From: Thermoleophilia bacterium UBA2241
Lineage (GTDB): Bacteria; Actinomycetota; Thermoleophilia; UBA2241
Reading direction: 5' to 3'
NCBI GenBank assembly: GCA_002347645.1
Contig: DDYF01000043.1
Location: forward strand, 383-14,084
DNA: 13,702 bases
Below, in pieces: positions 5,395-12,008 of this stretch (position 1 is its first letter; the number at the start of each line of letters is the position of its first letter). The notes under the pieces were generated by a model, which was given only the letters and a program-made list of their open reading frames with translations, did no database searches and was not told the DNA's origin. The position numbers were made by a program, and so were the translations under genes.

Positions 5395-7791
5395 CTAGAG
5401 TTCGAGCTCGGCCTGTTCGCCGGGGGCGAGGACGGCCTCGCGACCGCGCAGGCGGACGGTCACCGGGCCGTGGGCGGTCGCTCGGTTCGCGACCGTGAGA
5501 CGGCCGTCCGCGACCGCGACGTCCACCCAGCGGCCCCTGAACTGCATCGCGGAGCGCACGTCGGGGAGTCGCGCGGGCAGGCGCGGGTCGAAGGCCAGGA
5601 CGTCGTCCTCGACCTCCAGGCCCAGGTAGCCGCGCCTGACGAGGTCGACGGTCCCCGCCATGACCCCCAGGTGGACGCCCTCACGTGTCGTGCCTCCCTG
5701 GATGTCGCGCACGTCGCTCTCGAGCGCCTCGACGAACAGCGACCACGCGGCCTCGGGATCGCGGCGCGCGAGGAGCCAGGCATGGACGACGCGGCTGAGC
5801 GTCGACCCATGGGACGTGCGTGCCGCGTAGTAGTCGATGGTGCGCGTGACCGCCTCGTCGCTCAGCTCGTAGCCGAGACCCTCGAGCAACTCGCGCACGG
5901 CGGCGACCGGGAGCAGGTAGAAGAGCATGAGAAGGTCGGCCTGCTTGGCGACCTGGTAGCGGTTGGGCGTGTCGCCCTCCGCTTCGAGGACACGGTCGAG
6001 CCGGGCGATGTCGCCGTGCTTCGCACGCTGGCCCTCCCAGTCGAACTCCTCGAGGTCGCCGAAGCCCTCGAACTGGCTCATGATCCCATCGGGCAGGAAG
6101 GGGACGTACATGCGGCGCGCGACGTCGTGCCACAGGACGAGTTCCTCGTCGCCGACCGCCAGCTCTTCGGTGAGCTCGACACGGCGCGCCGCCGGCAGTC
6201 GGTCCAGCACGTCCAGGGCGCGGCGCAGGACCCAGACGATCATCACGTTCGTGTAGGCGTTGTCGTCGATGCCCGGCCGCTCGGACCCCGGGTACGCGTC
6301 GTGGTACTCGTCCGGGCCCATGACCGCGCGCACGTGGTAGCGGCCGGTCGTCTCGTCGAGGCTCGCGAGGCTGGTCAGGAACCGCGCCATCTCCAGCAGC
6401 ATCTCGGCGCCGTGTTGGGCGAGGAACGCATCGTCGCCGGTGACGGCGTAGTACTGCCAGACGTTGTAGGCGATGGCGATGTTCACGTGGCGCTGGATGC
6501 GGCTGTTGTCGGGCAACCAGCGCCCCGACTTGGGGTTGAGGTGGACGACCTGCGTCTCCTCGCGACCGTCGCTGCCGCTCTGCCAGGGGAACATGGCGCC
6601 GCGAAAGCCCTCGGCGCGGGCGAGGCGGCGCGCCGCCGGCAAACGCCGGGAGCGGTAGAGCAGCAGGCCACGCGTGACCTCGGGCAGGACGGACGTGAGG
6701 AAGGGGAAGGCGTACACCTCGTCCCAGAAGATGTGGCCGCGGTAGCCCTCGCCGTGCAGGCCTCGCGCCGGCATGCCGGCGTCGAGGTCGGCCGTGTGTG
6801 GGGATGTGGTCTGCAGCACGTGGAACGTGTGGAGGTTCACGAGCAGGTTGACGTCGGCGGCGTCGCCGAGGTCGGTGAAGCTCCGGCGCCACAGGCGTCC
6901 CCACGCGGCCGCATGGGCCGCGAGCTCGGTGTCGAACCCACCGACGGTCGCGAGTCGCGTGCGCGCCGCGTAGCCCGGCTCGGAGATCGCGGGTTCGCGG
7001 GATGTGCAGAGGACGATCATCTTCTCGACGGTGAGCGGCTCGCCGCGGCGCAGTTCCACGGGGAGCTCGAGGCCCACGTAGCCGGGGCGCTCGACGAGCC
7101 GGGCGGCACTCGCGTCGAGCGCCGTCGTGCCGGCCCACAAGCGCGTGCGCGCCGCCTCCGCGACGCGGAGGCGCGACTGCCGGGTCTCGACGACAAGGCC
7201 GGCGCACCCGTCGTCGCCGCTCCACGAGGCGACCGGCTCGAGGTGGTCGCCGGCCAGGTCGCGATAGCGCGGCACGCCGGCGTTCACCACCGTGCCGTCG
7301 AGCGCGGTGAGCACGGTGGCCGTCCCCGACCAGTCGCGGGCGACGATCGTCGTCTCGAGACCGGCCACGTTCTTGTCGGCCATGCTGACGAAGCGCCGCT
7401 CGTTCAACTCGGTCTCGCGGCCGGCGGCATCGCGGAACGCGACCGAACGGGTGAGGACGCCGCGGCGCAGGTCAAGCTCCTGGCGATACGCGAGGACCTC
7501 GAGCGCCGCGAGGTCGAGCCAGGGCCCGTCGCCGACCCGGAACGTGAGCGGCAACCAGTTCGGCAGGTTGACGAGGTCCTCGTTCTCGACGTCGCGGTCG
7601 GCCACCCGGCTGACGAGCCGATCGAAGCCACCGGCGACGTACGTGCCGGGGTAGTGCACGTCGTCCGCGGCCGCTTCGGGCGCCGCGCCCCGGGTGACGA
7701 AGTAGCCGTTACCGAGCGCGCAGAGCGCCTCGCGCAGCCCCTCGTCGCCCGGCACGACCTCGTCGTAGACGAGCGACCAGGCGGTCGTCAT
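5395..7791 (-). CDS. Glycoside hydrolase family 65 protein (disaccharide phosphorylase-like)
   Basis: This 798-aa cytoplasmic enzyme belongs to the family of trehalose, maltose and kojibiose phosphorylases, which split alpha-glucosides with phosphate to beta-glucose-1-phosphate. The N-terminal beta-sandwich (about 1-260, with LREALCALGNGYFVTRGA near 19-36) is followed by the (alpha/alpha)6 barrel. The barrel carries GYRGHIFWDEVYAFPF, the WQSGSDGREETQ segment and MGPDEYHD (491-498). Glu495 is the expected general acid, equivalent to Glu487 of Lactobacillus maltose phosphorylase. SHGSTLS (660-666) sits where phosphorylases bind phosphate. The HIFWDE and FPWQSGSDGREETQ signatures resemble the mycobacterial Rv3401/OtsB1 subgroup, whose substrate is unsettled. 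The ATG overlaps the TGA of the upstream gene (ATGA), so translation is coupled. The phosphoglucomutase next door supports a phosphorolytic product. Trehalose, trehalose-6-phosphate, kojibiose or a glucosyl conjugate are all possible substrates. Confidence 0.9.
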   Translation of the reverse strand: MTTAWSLVYDEVVPGDEGLREALCALGNGYFVTRGAAPEAAADDVHYPGTYVAGGFDRLVSRVADRDVENEDLVNLPNWLPLTFRVGDGPWLDLAALEVLAYRQELDLRRGVLTRSVAFRDAAGRETELNERRFVSMADKNVAGLETTIVARDWSGTATVLTALDGTVVNAGVPRYRDLAGDHLEPVASWSGDDGCAGLVVETRQSRLRVAEAARTRLWAGTTALDASAARLVERPGYVGLELPVELRRGEPLTVEKMIVLCTSREPAISEPGYAARTRLATVGGFDTELAAHAAAWGRLWRRSFTDLGDAADVNLLVNLHTFHVLQTTSPHTADLDAGMPARGLHGEGYRGHIFWDEVYAFPFLTSVLPEVTRGLLLYRSRRLPAARRLARAEGFRGAMFPWQSGSDGREETQVVHLNPKSGRWLPDNSRIQRHVNIAIAYNVWQYYAVTGDDAFLAQHGAEMLLEMARFLTSLASLDETTGRYHVRAVMGPDEYHDAYPGSERPGIDDNAYTNVMIVWVLRRALDVLDRLPAARRVELTEELAVGDEELVLWHDVARRMYVPFLPDGIMSQFEGFGDLEEFDWEGQRAKHGDIARLDRVLEAEGDTPNRYQVAKQADLLMLFYLLPVAAVRELLEGLGYELSDEAVTRTIDYYAARTSHGSTLSRVVHAWLLARRDPEAAWSLFVEALESDVRDIQGGTTREGVHLGVMAGTVDLVRRGYLGLEVEDDVLAFDPRLPARLPDVRSAMQFRGRWVDVAVADGRLTVANRATAHGPVTVRLRGREAVLAPGEQAELEL

Positions 7792-9335
7792 CGCCCGTCC
7801 TCTTCGCGAGCCAGCAGGTCGCGGAGAAAGGCGAGCGTCTCGGGCACGTCACGCAGGCTGTAGCCGGCGGCGCTCGCCTCGTGCGCGTCGCCGATGCGGA
7901 TGCCGACGCCCCGCCCGGCGATGGCCCGGAACGCATCCTCGTCGGTGACGTCGTCGCCCACGTAGGCGGGGACGAGCGGTCCTTCGATCGCCTCGAGGCG
8001 CTCCAGCAGCCAGGTCAGCGCCCGGCCCTTGTCCCAGTCGATCGCCGGCCGCAGCTCGAGGACCATCTTGCCCGTCGTGACGCGCAGGTCCGGGAAACGC
8101 GCGGCGACGTCCATGAATGTCCGCTCGACGAGCGGCTGCTCCTCGGCGGGCGTCTGGCGGAAGTGCACGGTGACGGCGAACGCCTTGTCCTCGACCCAGG
8201 CGCCCTCGATGGCGGCGACCGCCGCCTTCATGGCTTCGCGCGCCGCGGTCAAGATACCGGCGTGCCCGGCGCCTTGGCGCACGGGGCCTCCGAGGTGCTC
8301 GGGGGCGTCGACGTCGAAGCCGTGCGACCCCGAGTAGACGAGGCCGTCCACGGTCACCATCTTCTTGAGATCGGCAAGGTCGCGCCCGCTGATCACCGCG
8401 ACGGGGAAGCGCCGCGCGAGGCCTTCGACCACGGCGCGCATCTCGTCGCTGAGGACGGCCATGTCGGGATGCGCCACGATCGGCGTCAGCGTGCCGTCGT
8501 AGTCGAAGAACAGCGCCGGCCGCGGCGCGTGGAGGCGGCGCGCGATGTCGCCGGCGCAGGTCAGGGCGGAGGGCAGGCAGGGGGGCTCGACGGTGACGTC
8601 GCCGAGGTCCGGCACCACCACGTCGGCACCGGCGCGCCGAAGGCCGTCGGCGTCGCCCGTGCGGTCGACGCCGATCACGAGGCCGAAGGAGCCGCGGCGA
8701 CCGGCCTCGACACCCGAGAGCGCGTCCTCGACCACGACGGTCCGCGCCGGCTCGGCGCCGAGGCGTCGGGCCGCCTCGAGAAAGACGGCCGGGTCGGGCT
8801 TGCCGGGGAGTCCGGTCTCGGCCGCCATGATGCCGTCGACCTTGACGGGGAAGAGGTCGGCGATGCCGCCGGCGGCGAGCACGGTCTCGAGGTTCTTGCT
8901 CGCCGAGATGATCGCCGTACCGATGCCGAGCTCCTGAAGGACGCGCACCAGGTGCACGGTCGTCTCGTATGGCTGCACGCCGTGCTGCTCGAGCTCCTGG
9001 AGGAAGTAGCCGTTCTTGCGGTTTCCCAGCCCGCAGACCGTCTCGCGGTCCGGAGGGTCGTCGGGCGAGCCCTCGGGCAAGACGATGTCCCGCGACGCGA
9101 GGAAGCTGCGCACGCCGTCGTAGCGCGGCTTGCCGTCGACGTACGGTCGATAGTCGGCCTCCTCGTCGAACGGCCGCCAGTCGCCCCCTCGCGCCCGTTC
9201 GGCCATGTAGTCGTCGAAGAGCCGCTTCCAGGCCGCCGCGTGGACCACGGCGGTCTTGGTGACGACGCCGTCCATGTCGAAGACGACGGCGTCGTACGCT
9301 GCCTTGTCGATGACGGCAGTGTGGGTGTCGCTCAT
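7788..9335 (-). CDS. otsB: Beta-phosphoglucomutase / trehalose-6-phosphate phosphatase fusion
   Basis: This 515-aa protein has two HAD domains. Residues 1 to about 250 resemble beta-phosphoglucomutase (beta-glucose-1-phosphate to glucose-6-phosphate): DMDGVV (20-25, nucleophile D20, acid D22), IISASKN (142-148), GKPDP (178-182, K179) and VVEDALSG (201-208). The cap domain lies in between. Residues 272-515 are OtsB-like (trehalose-6-phosphate to trehalose): DYDGTLTP (278-285), VISGR (314-318), GKMVLELRP (422-430) and GDDVTDED (460-467). The order mutase, OtsB and then GH65 in the next gene equals mycobacterial OtsB1, there a single chain of about 1,330 aa. The ATG at 9335 is chosen: AAGGGGG (9342-9348) is a good ribosome site, homology starts right after, and the gene then begins 19 nt past the upstream stop. 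The open frame to 9464 would overlap the glycosyltransferase. All catalytic residues are intact in both domains. Confidence 0.93.
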   Translation of the reverse strand: MSDTHTAVIDKAAYDAVVFDMDGVVTKTAVVHAAAWKRLFDDYMAERARGGDWRPFDEEADYRPYVDGKPRYDGVRSFLASRDIVLPEGSPDDPPDRETVCGLGNRKNGYFLQELEQHGVQPYETTVHLVRVLQELGIGTAIISASKNLETVLAAGGIADLFPVKVDGIMAAETGLPGKPDPAVFLEAARRLGAEPARTVVVEDALSGVEAGRRGSFGLVIGVDRTGDADGLRRAGADVVVPDLGDVTVEPPCLPSALTCAGDIARRLHAPRPALFFDYDGTLTPIVAHPDMAVLSDEMRAVVEGLARRFPVAVISGRDLADLKKMVTVDGLVYSGSHGFDVDAPEHLGGPVRQGAGHAGILTAAREAMKAAVAAIEGAWVEDKAFAVTVHFRQTPAEEQPLVERTFMDVAARFPDLRVTTGKMVLELRPAIDWDKGRALTWLLERLEAIEGPLVPAYVGDDVTDEDAFRAIAGRGVGIRIGDAHEASAAGYSLRDVPETLAFLRDLLAREEDGR

Positions 9336-9354
9336 CGGGCGCCCCCTTGTCCGG

Positions 9355-10383
9355 TCAGGCCCCGCCCAGCCGGGCGTACAGGCTCTCGTAGTCGGCCGCC
9401 ATCTTCTCGACGCTGAAGCGTTCGGCCACGCCGGCCCGACAGGTGGCCGGGTCGATCTCGCCAAGGCGTGTGAGGGCCGCCACCATAGCGTCGACGTCGT
9501 CGCAGACGAAGCCGTCGACGCCGTGGCGGACGACCTCCGGCACCGAGCCGTCGCGCAGGGCGACGACGGGTGTCCCGGACGCCATCGCCTCGATCATGAC
9601 GATCCCGAAGGGCTCGGGCCACACGACCGGGAAGAGAAAGGCGCGCGCGTTCGCGAACAGCTCGCGTTTCTCCTCGTCGTTCACCTCGCCGAGATACACG
9701 ATGCGCTCGCCGTCGACCTCGGGCAGCACGCGACGCTCGAAGTACTCCCGGTACCACTCCTGCACGACGCCGGCCATGACCAGACGGTGCCCGGTGCGCT
9801 TTGCTACTTCGATCGCGATGTGGAAGCCTTTGTCCTCGCAGATGCGGCCGAAGGCGAGCAGGTAGTCGTCCTTGCGCTCCCGGTATGGCCACGCCTCGAG
9901 GGGCAGGGCGTTGTACACGGTGCCCGCCCAGCGCATGCCGGGCGGGCCGAGGGTGCGCTGGTAGTCGCTGATGCTGATGTAGCGGACGGCGTCGCGGAAC
10001 TGCTCGTAGAAGCCAAAAGCGGCGGGGTCGAACGCCCCGTGCACGGTGTGCAGCATGCGCGTTCGCAGCCCGCCGCCGAAGGCGACGGCCAGGAATCCCG
10101 AGTGGTCGTGGACGACATCGAAGGTGCCGTCCCGCGCGATGTCGTCGAGCGCCCAGGCGACGTGGCGGGCGTCGTAGGAGGTCCGCCCGATCTCGCCGGG
10201 CATCTGTTCGGGAAAGAGGCTGTGGAGCCGGGCCGCGCTGCGCGAGTCGCCGGTCGCGTACAGGTGCACCTCATGGTCGCGGGCGACGAGACCCTCGCAG
10301 AGGTGCTTCACGACCCATTCGGTCCCGCCGTAGCCTTGCGGCGGCACGGCGATCCACGGCGGGGCGACCTGGGCGATCTTCAT
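9355..10383 (-). CDS. GT4-type glycosyltransferase (GT-B fold)
   Basis: This 342-aa retaining glycosyltransferase of the GT4 superfamily uses a nucleotide sugar as donor. The N-terminal acceptor domain begins MKIAQVAPPW and has the glycine-rich loop PPQGYGGTE (14-22) and VVHDHSG (90-96). The C-terminal donor domain has AFGRICEDKG (177-186), with R180 and K185 as the usual diphosphate-binding pair, and EPFGIVMIEAMASG (257-270), the E-x7-E motif (E257, E265). There is no signal peptide or membrane segment, so it is cytosolic or peripheral. It is the first gene of the minus-strand operon, 19 nt before the mutase/OtsB fusion. A -10-like TAGAAT ends 6 nt before the ATG and no ribosome site is present, so the message may be leaderless. 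Context suggests it makes a glucosyl conjugate later handled by OtsB and GH65. Donor and acceptor are unknown, and a role as trehalose synthase is unproven. Confidence 0.9.
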   Translation of the reverse strand: MKIAQVAPPWIAVPPQGYGGTEWVVKHLCEGLVARDHEVHLYATGDSRSAARLHSLFPEQMPGEIGRTSYDARHVAWALDDIARDGTFDVVHDHSGFLAVAFGGGLRTRMLHTVHGAFDPAAFGFYEQFRDAVRYISISDYQRTLGPPGMRWAGTVYNALPLEAWPYRERKDDYLLAFGRICEDKGFHIAIEVAKRTGHRLVMAGVVQEWYREYFERRVLPEVDGERIVYLGEVNDEEKRELFANARAFLFPVVWPEPFGIVMIEAMASGTPVVALRDGSVPEVVRHGVDGFVCDDVDAMVAALTRLGEIDPATCRAGVAERFSVEKMAADYESLYARLGGA

Positions 10384-10389
10384 GGACGG

Positions 10390-10395
10390 ATTCTA
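10390..10395 (-). promoter_or_regulatory. Candidate -10 for a leaderless GT4 operon transcript
   Basis: TAGAAT on the minus strand (10395 to 10390) matches the -10 consensus at five of six. It ends exactly 6 nt before the ATG, which places the predicted +1 on the A of the start codon. No recognisable -35 hexamer or Shine-Dalgarno motif is present. Confidence 0.4.
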
Positions 10396-10435
10396 CCCGA
10401 CTCGCTGTCGACTGGCGCGGCGACGGGGATGGCTC

Positions 10436-10463
10436 TGGACGCGCCCCGATTTGCCGATAGAGT
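10436..10463 (+). promoter_or_regulatory. Candidate promoter of larC
   Basis: TGGACG (10436-10441) and TAGAGT (10458-10463) are 16 bp apart and each four of six to consensus. The -10 ends 7 nt before the larC ATG, so the transcript would start at or one base before the start codon (leaderless). Only a poor GAGTGAG ribosome site is present. Confidence 0.35.
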
Positions 10464-10470
10464 GAGCGCC

Positions 10471-11823
10471 ATGATCTTGTACCTCGACTGCGCGAACGGC
10501 GTCAGCGGCGACATGATGGTCGCCGCGCTGCTCGACCTGGCCGGGGCCGTGCCGGACCGGAAGGGCCCGCTCGAACAGGTCGTGCGACCGGCGCTCAAGG
10601 CGGCCGGCATCGACCCTCGTCTCGTGAGGCTCGAGCTCACCACCAGCGCGGGCGTCGAGGCGCTCGCCTTCAAGGTCGCCGACGCTCCGGGGTTCGCGAC
10701 CTTCGATGAGCTGATCATGGCGATGTACGCCTCGCGGGTCGACGAGCAGGTGGCGGACGTGGTGGCCGCCGTCGCGAGGCGCATGGCGGCGGCCGAGTCC
10801 GAGGTCCACGGCACGGCCACGCCGCACCTCCACGAGCTGAGCGGGATCGACACAGCCGTGGACCTGATCAGCACGGCCGCCCTCATGCACCATCTGGCGC
10901 CGGAGCAGGTGGCCGCGTCGCCGCCGGCGCTCGGCGACGGGGTCGTGCACACCGCGCACGGCGAGCTGCCGGTGCCGGCGCCGGCCGTCACGGAGCTGCT
11001 CCGCGACGTTCCCGCGGCCGAGGCGACGGGCGCCGCCGGCCCGCCGGCCGGCGAGCTCACGACGCCGACGGGGGCGGCGCTGCTCGCGCACTTCGTGCGC
11101 GACTTCGGGCCGCCCCCTGCCGGGGCGGTGACCGCGACCGGCTGTGGCGCCGGCGCCCGCGTGCTGTTGAACCGGGCCAACGTCCTGCGGGCCATGCTGA
11201 TCGACCCGACGAGAGAGCCGGAAAGGAAGGCCGAGATGGCGCGAGACCTCGAGCACGACAACGCGGGAGAAGAGGCGGCCGGTGAAGACGCGACGGCCGG
11301 TGAAGAGGAAAGTAGCGTTGGGCAGGACGAGGCCGGCATAGACTCGGACGCGGCTGCTGTGGACGGGGCCGGCGCCCCCGAAAGCTACGTCCTGCTCGAG
11401 ACGAACATCGACGACATGAGCCCCGAGCTCTTCGCCCACGCGGCCGACGTCCTCCGCGAGGCGGGGGCCGTCGACGTCTGGGCTACGCCCGCATACATGA
11501 AGAAGGGCCGGCCGGGGATGGTCCTGCACGTCCTCGCCGCGAGCATCGCCCGTGACCGCCTCGCGGCGACGCTGTTCGCCGAGACCTCGACCTTCGGGCT
11601 GCGCGTGCTCCCGGTCGGGCGGCTGTACGCCGACGAGCGCCGCGAGACGGTGCACATCGCCGGCCGGGACATCGCCGTGCGCCTCTCGTTCGTCGATGGC
11701 CGCCTGGTCACCGTCTCGCCCGAGTTCGAGGACGTGCGGTCGGTGGCCTCCGCCGTGGGCCGCCCAGTCAAGGTCGTCTACGAGGCCGCCCAGGCGGCGG
11801 CTCGCAACCGCTTCAGCGGCTGA
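10471..11823 (+). CDS. larC: LarC, nickel-pincer nucleotide cofactor nickel insertase
   Basis: This 450-aa protein of the LarC/DUF111 family inserts nickel, using CTP, in the last step of making the nickel-pincer nucleotide of lactate racemase and related enzymes. The N-terminal half (1 to about 245) has YLDCANGVSGDMM (4-16), PHLHELSGIDTAVD (118-131) and GELTTPTGAALL (194-205). The C-terminal half (about 305-450) has ETNIDDMSPEL (310-320), GAVDVWATPAYMKKGRPGM (332-350) and ETSTFGLR (371-378). Between them is an unusual acidic linker (about 246-304, rich in E, D, A and G). ATG 10471 is chosen because the family starts directly before YLDC. GTG 10462 and ATG 10429 are upstream in-frame alternatives with no homology. 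The whole protein is in one frame, unlike Lactobacillus larC, which needs a ribosomal frameshift. No larA, larB or larE is in the window, so the client enzyme is unknown. Confidence 0.93.
   Translation: MILYLDCANGVSGDMMVAALLDLAGAVPDRKGPLEQVVRPALKAAGIDPRLVRLELTTSAGVEALAFKVADAPGFATFDELIMAMYASRVDEQVADVVAAVARRMAAAESEVHGTATPHLHELSGIDTAVDLISTAALMHHLAPEQVAASPPALGDGVVHTAHGELPVPAPAVTELLRDVPAAEATGAAGPPAGELTTPTGAALLAHFVRDFGPPPAGAVTATGCGAGARVLLNRANVLRAMLIDPTREPERKAEMARDLEHDNAGEEAAGEDATAGEEESSVGQDEAGIDSDAAAVDGAGAPESYVLLETNIDDMSPELFAHAADVLREAGAVDVWATPAYMKKGRPGMVLHVLAASIARDRLAATLFAETSTFGLRVLPVGRLYADERRETVHIAGRDIAVRLSFVDGRLVTVSPEFEDVRSVASAVGRPVKVVYEAAQAAARNRFSG
11276..11306 (+). repeat. 13-nt direct repeat in the LarC linker
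   Basis: CGGCCGGTGAAGA occurs at 11276-11288 and again at 11294-11306, an 18-nt period equal to six codons. It encodes two copies of an AGE(D/E) unit in the acidic linker. An in-frame tandem duplication is the simple explanation. Confidence 0.75.
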
Positions 11824-11830
11824 CGACCCC

Positions 11831-11842
11831 GACGCCGGCGTC
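11831..11842. repeat. 12-bp perfect palindrome after larC
   Basis: GACGCCGGCGTC is self-complementary and lies 8 nt after the larC stop. As RNA it could form a short stem. No T-run follows. Chance palindromes of this kind are common at such GC content. Confidence 0.3.
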
Positions 11843-11864
11843 GCACCGGCTCCGCGCGCCGCTC

Positions 11865-11886
11865 TTCATCCATCCGGGTGAATGAA
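11865..11886. repeat. 22-bp imperfect palindrome upstream of fhs
   Basis: TTCATCCATCC (11865-11875) faces GGGTGAATGAA (11876-11886), pairing at 9 of 11 positions. It is AT-richer than its surroundings and ends 48 bp before the fhs -35. An operator for a dimeric regulator is possible; its identity is unknown. Confidence 0.35.
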
Positions 11887-11910
11887 TACCCCCTCATCTG
11901 CAGGGGATTC
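11884..11910 (+). terminator. Candidate larC terminator hairpin
   Basis: GAAT plus CCCCT (11884-11887, 11890-11894) pairs with AGGGG plus ATTC (11902-11906, 11907-11910). This gives a 9-bp stem with a 2-nt bulge and a 7-nt loop, 61 nt after the larC stop and upstream of the fhs promoter. There is no T-run, so it may be a terminator or part of a regulatory element. It shares three bases with the preceding palindrome, so the two could be alternative folds. Confidence 0.35.
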
Positions 11911-11934
11911 GTGCGCGCAACGCCTCAACGCCGT

Positions 11935-11964
11935 TTGACTGCCCGCCCGCCGCGTCGATAGAAT
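11935..11964 (+). promoter_or_regulatory. fhs: Candidate promoter of fhs
   Basis: TTGACT (11935-11940) and TAGAAT (11959-11964), 18 bp apart, each match the sigma-70-type consensus at five of six. It is the best promoter in the window. The predicted start near 11971 gives a leader of about 38 nt that carries the AAGGAGG ribosome site. Confidence 0.65.
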
Positions 11965-11996
11965 CGCGCGGTATTGGACGCGCGCGAAGTGAACCG

Positions 11997-12003
11997 AAGG
12001 AGG
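11997..12003 (+). promoter_or_regulatory. fhs: Ribosome binding site that fixes the fhs TTG start
   Basis: AAGGAGG is a perfect Shine-Dalgarno core, 5 nt before TTG 12009. The other in-frame candidates, GTG 12045 and ATG 12081, have no such motif, and ATG 12081 would cut off the conserved SDIEIAQ segment. Confidence 0.75.
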
Positions 12004-12008
12004 ACGCG

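Noticed and set aside
5362..7863. An 833-codon open frame on the plus strand opposite the GH65 gene
   Set aside because: Low-complexity R/A/G/D/V-rich translation with no recognisable motif. It is the mirror of a strongly recognisable GH65 gene and reflects GC-rich codon bias.
7881..9416. A 511-codon open frame on the plus strand opposite the mutase/OtsB gene
   Set aside because: No motifs and biased composition. The minus strand carries two intact HAD domains.
9336..9464. Upstream extension of the mutase/OtsB frame
   Set aside because: It would overlap the 3' end of the GT4 gene by more than 100 bases. ATG 9335 has an AAGGGGG ribosome site and homology starts there.
9256..10470. Upstream extension of the larC frame to 855 codons
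   Set aside because: The extra 405 codons run antisense through the GT4 gene and end exactly where LarC homology begins.
11206..11382. A programmed frameshift in larC, as in Lactobacillus
   Set aside because: The single open frame encodes both halves with all expected motifs, so no frameshift is needed.
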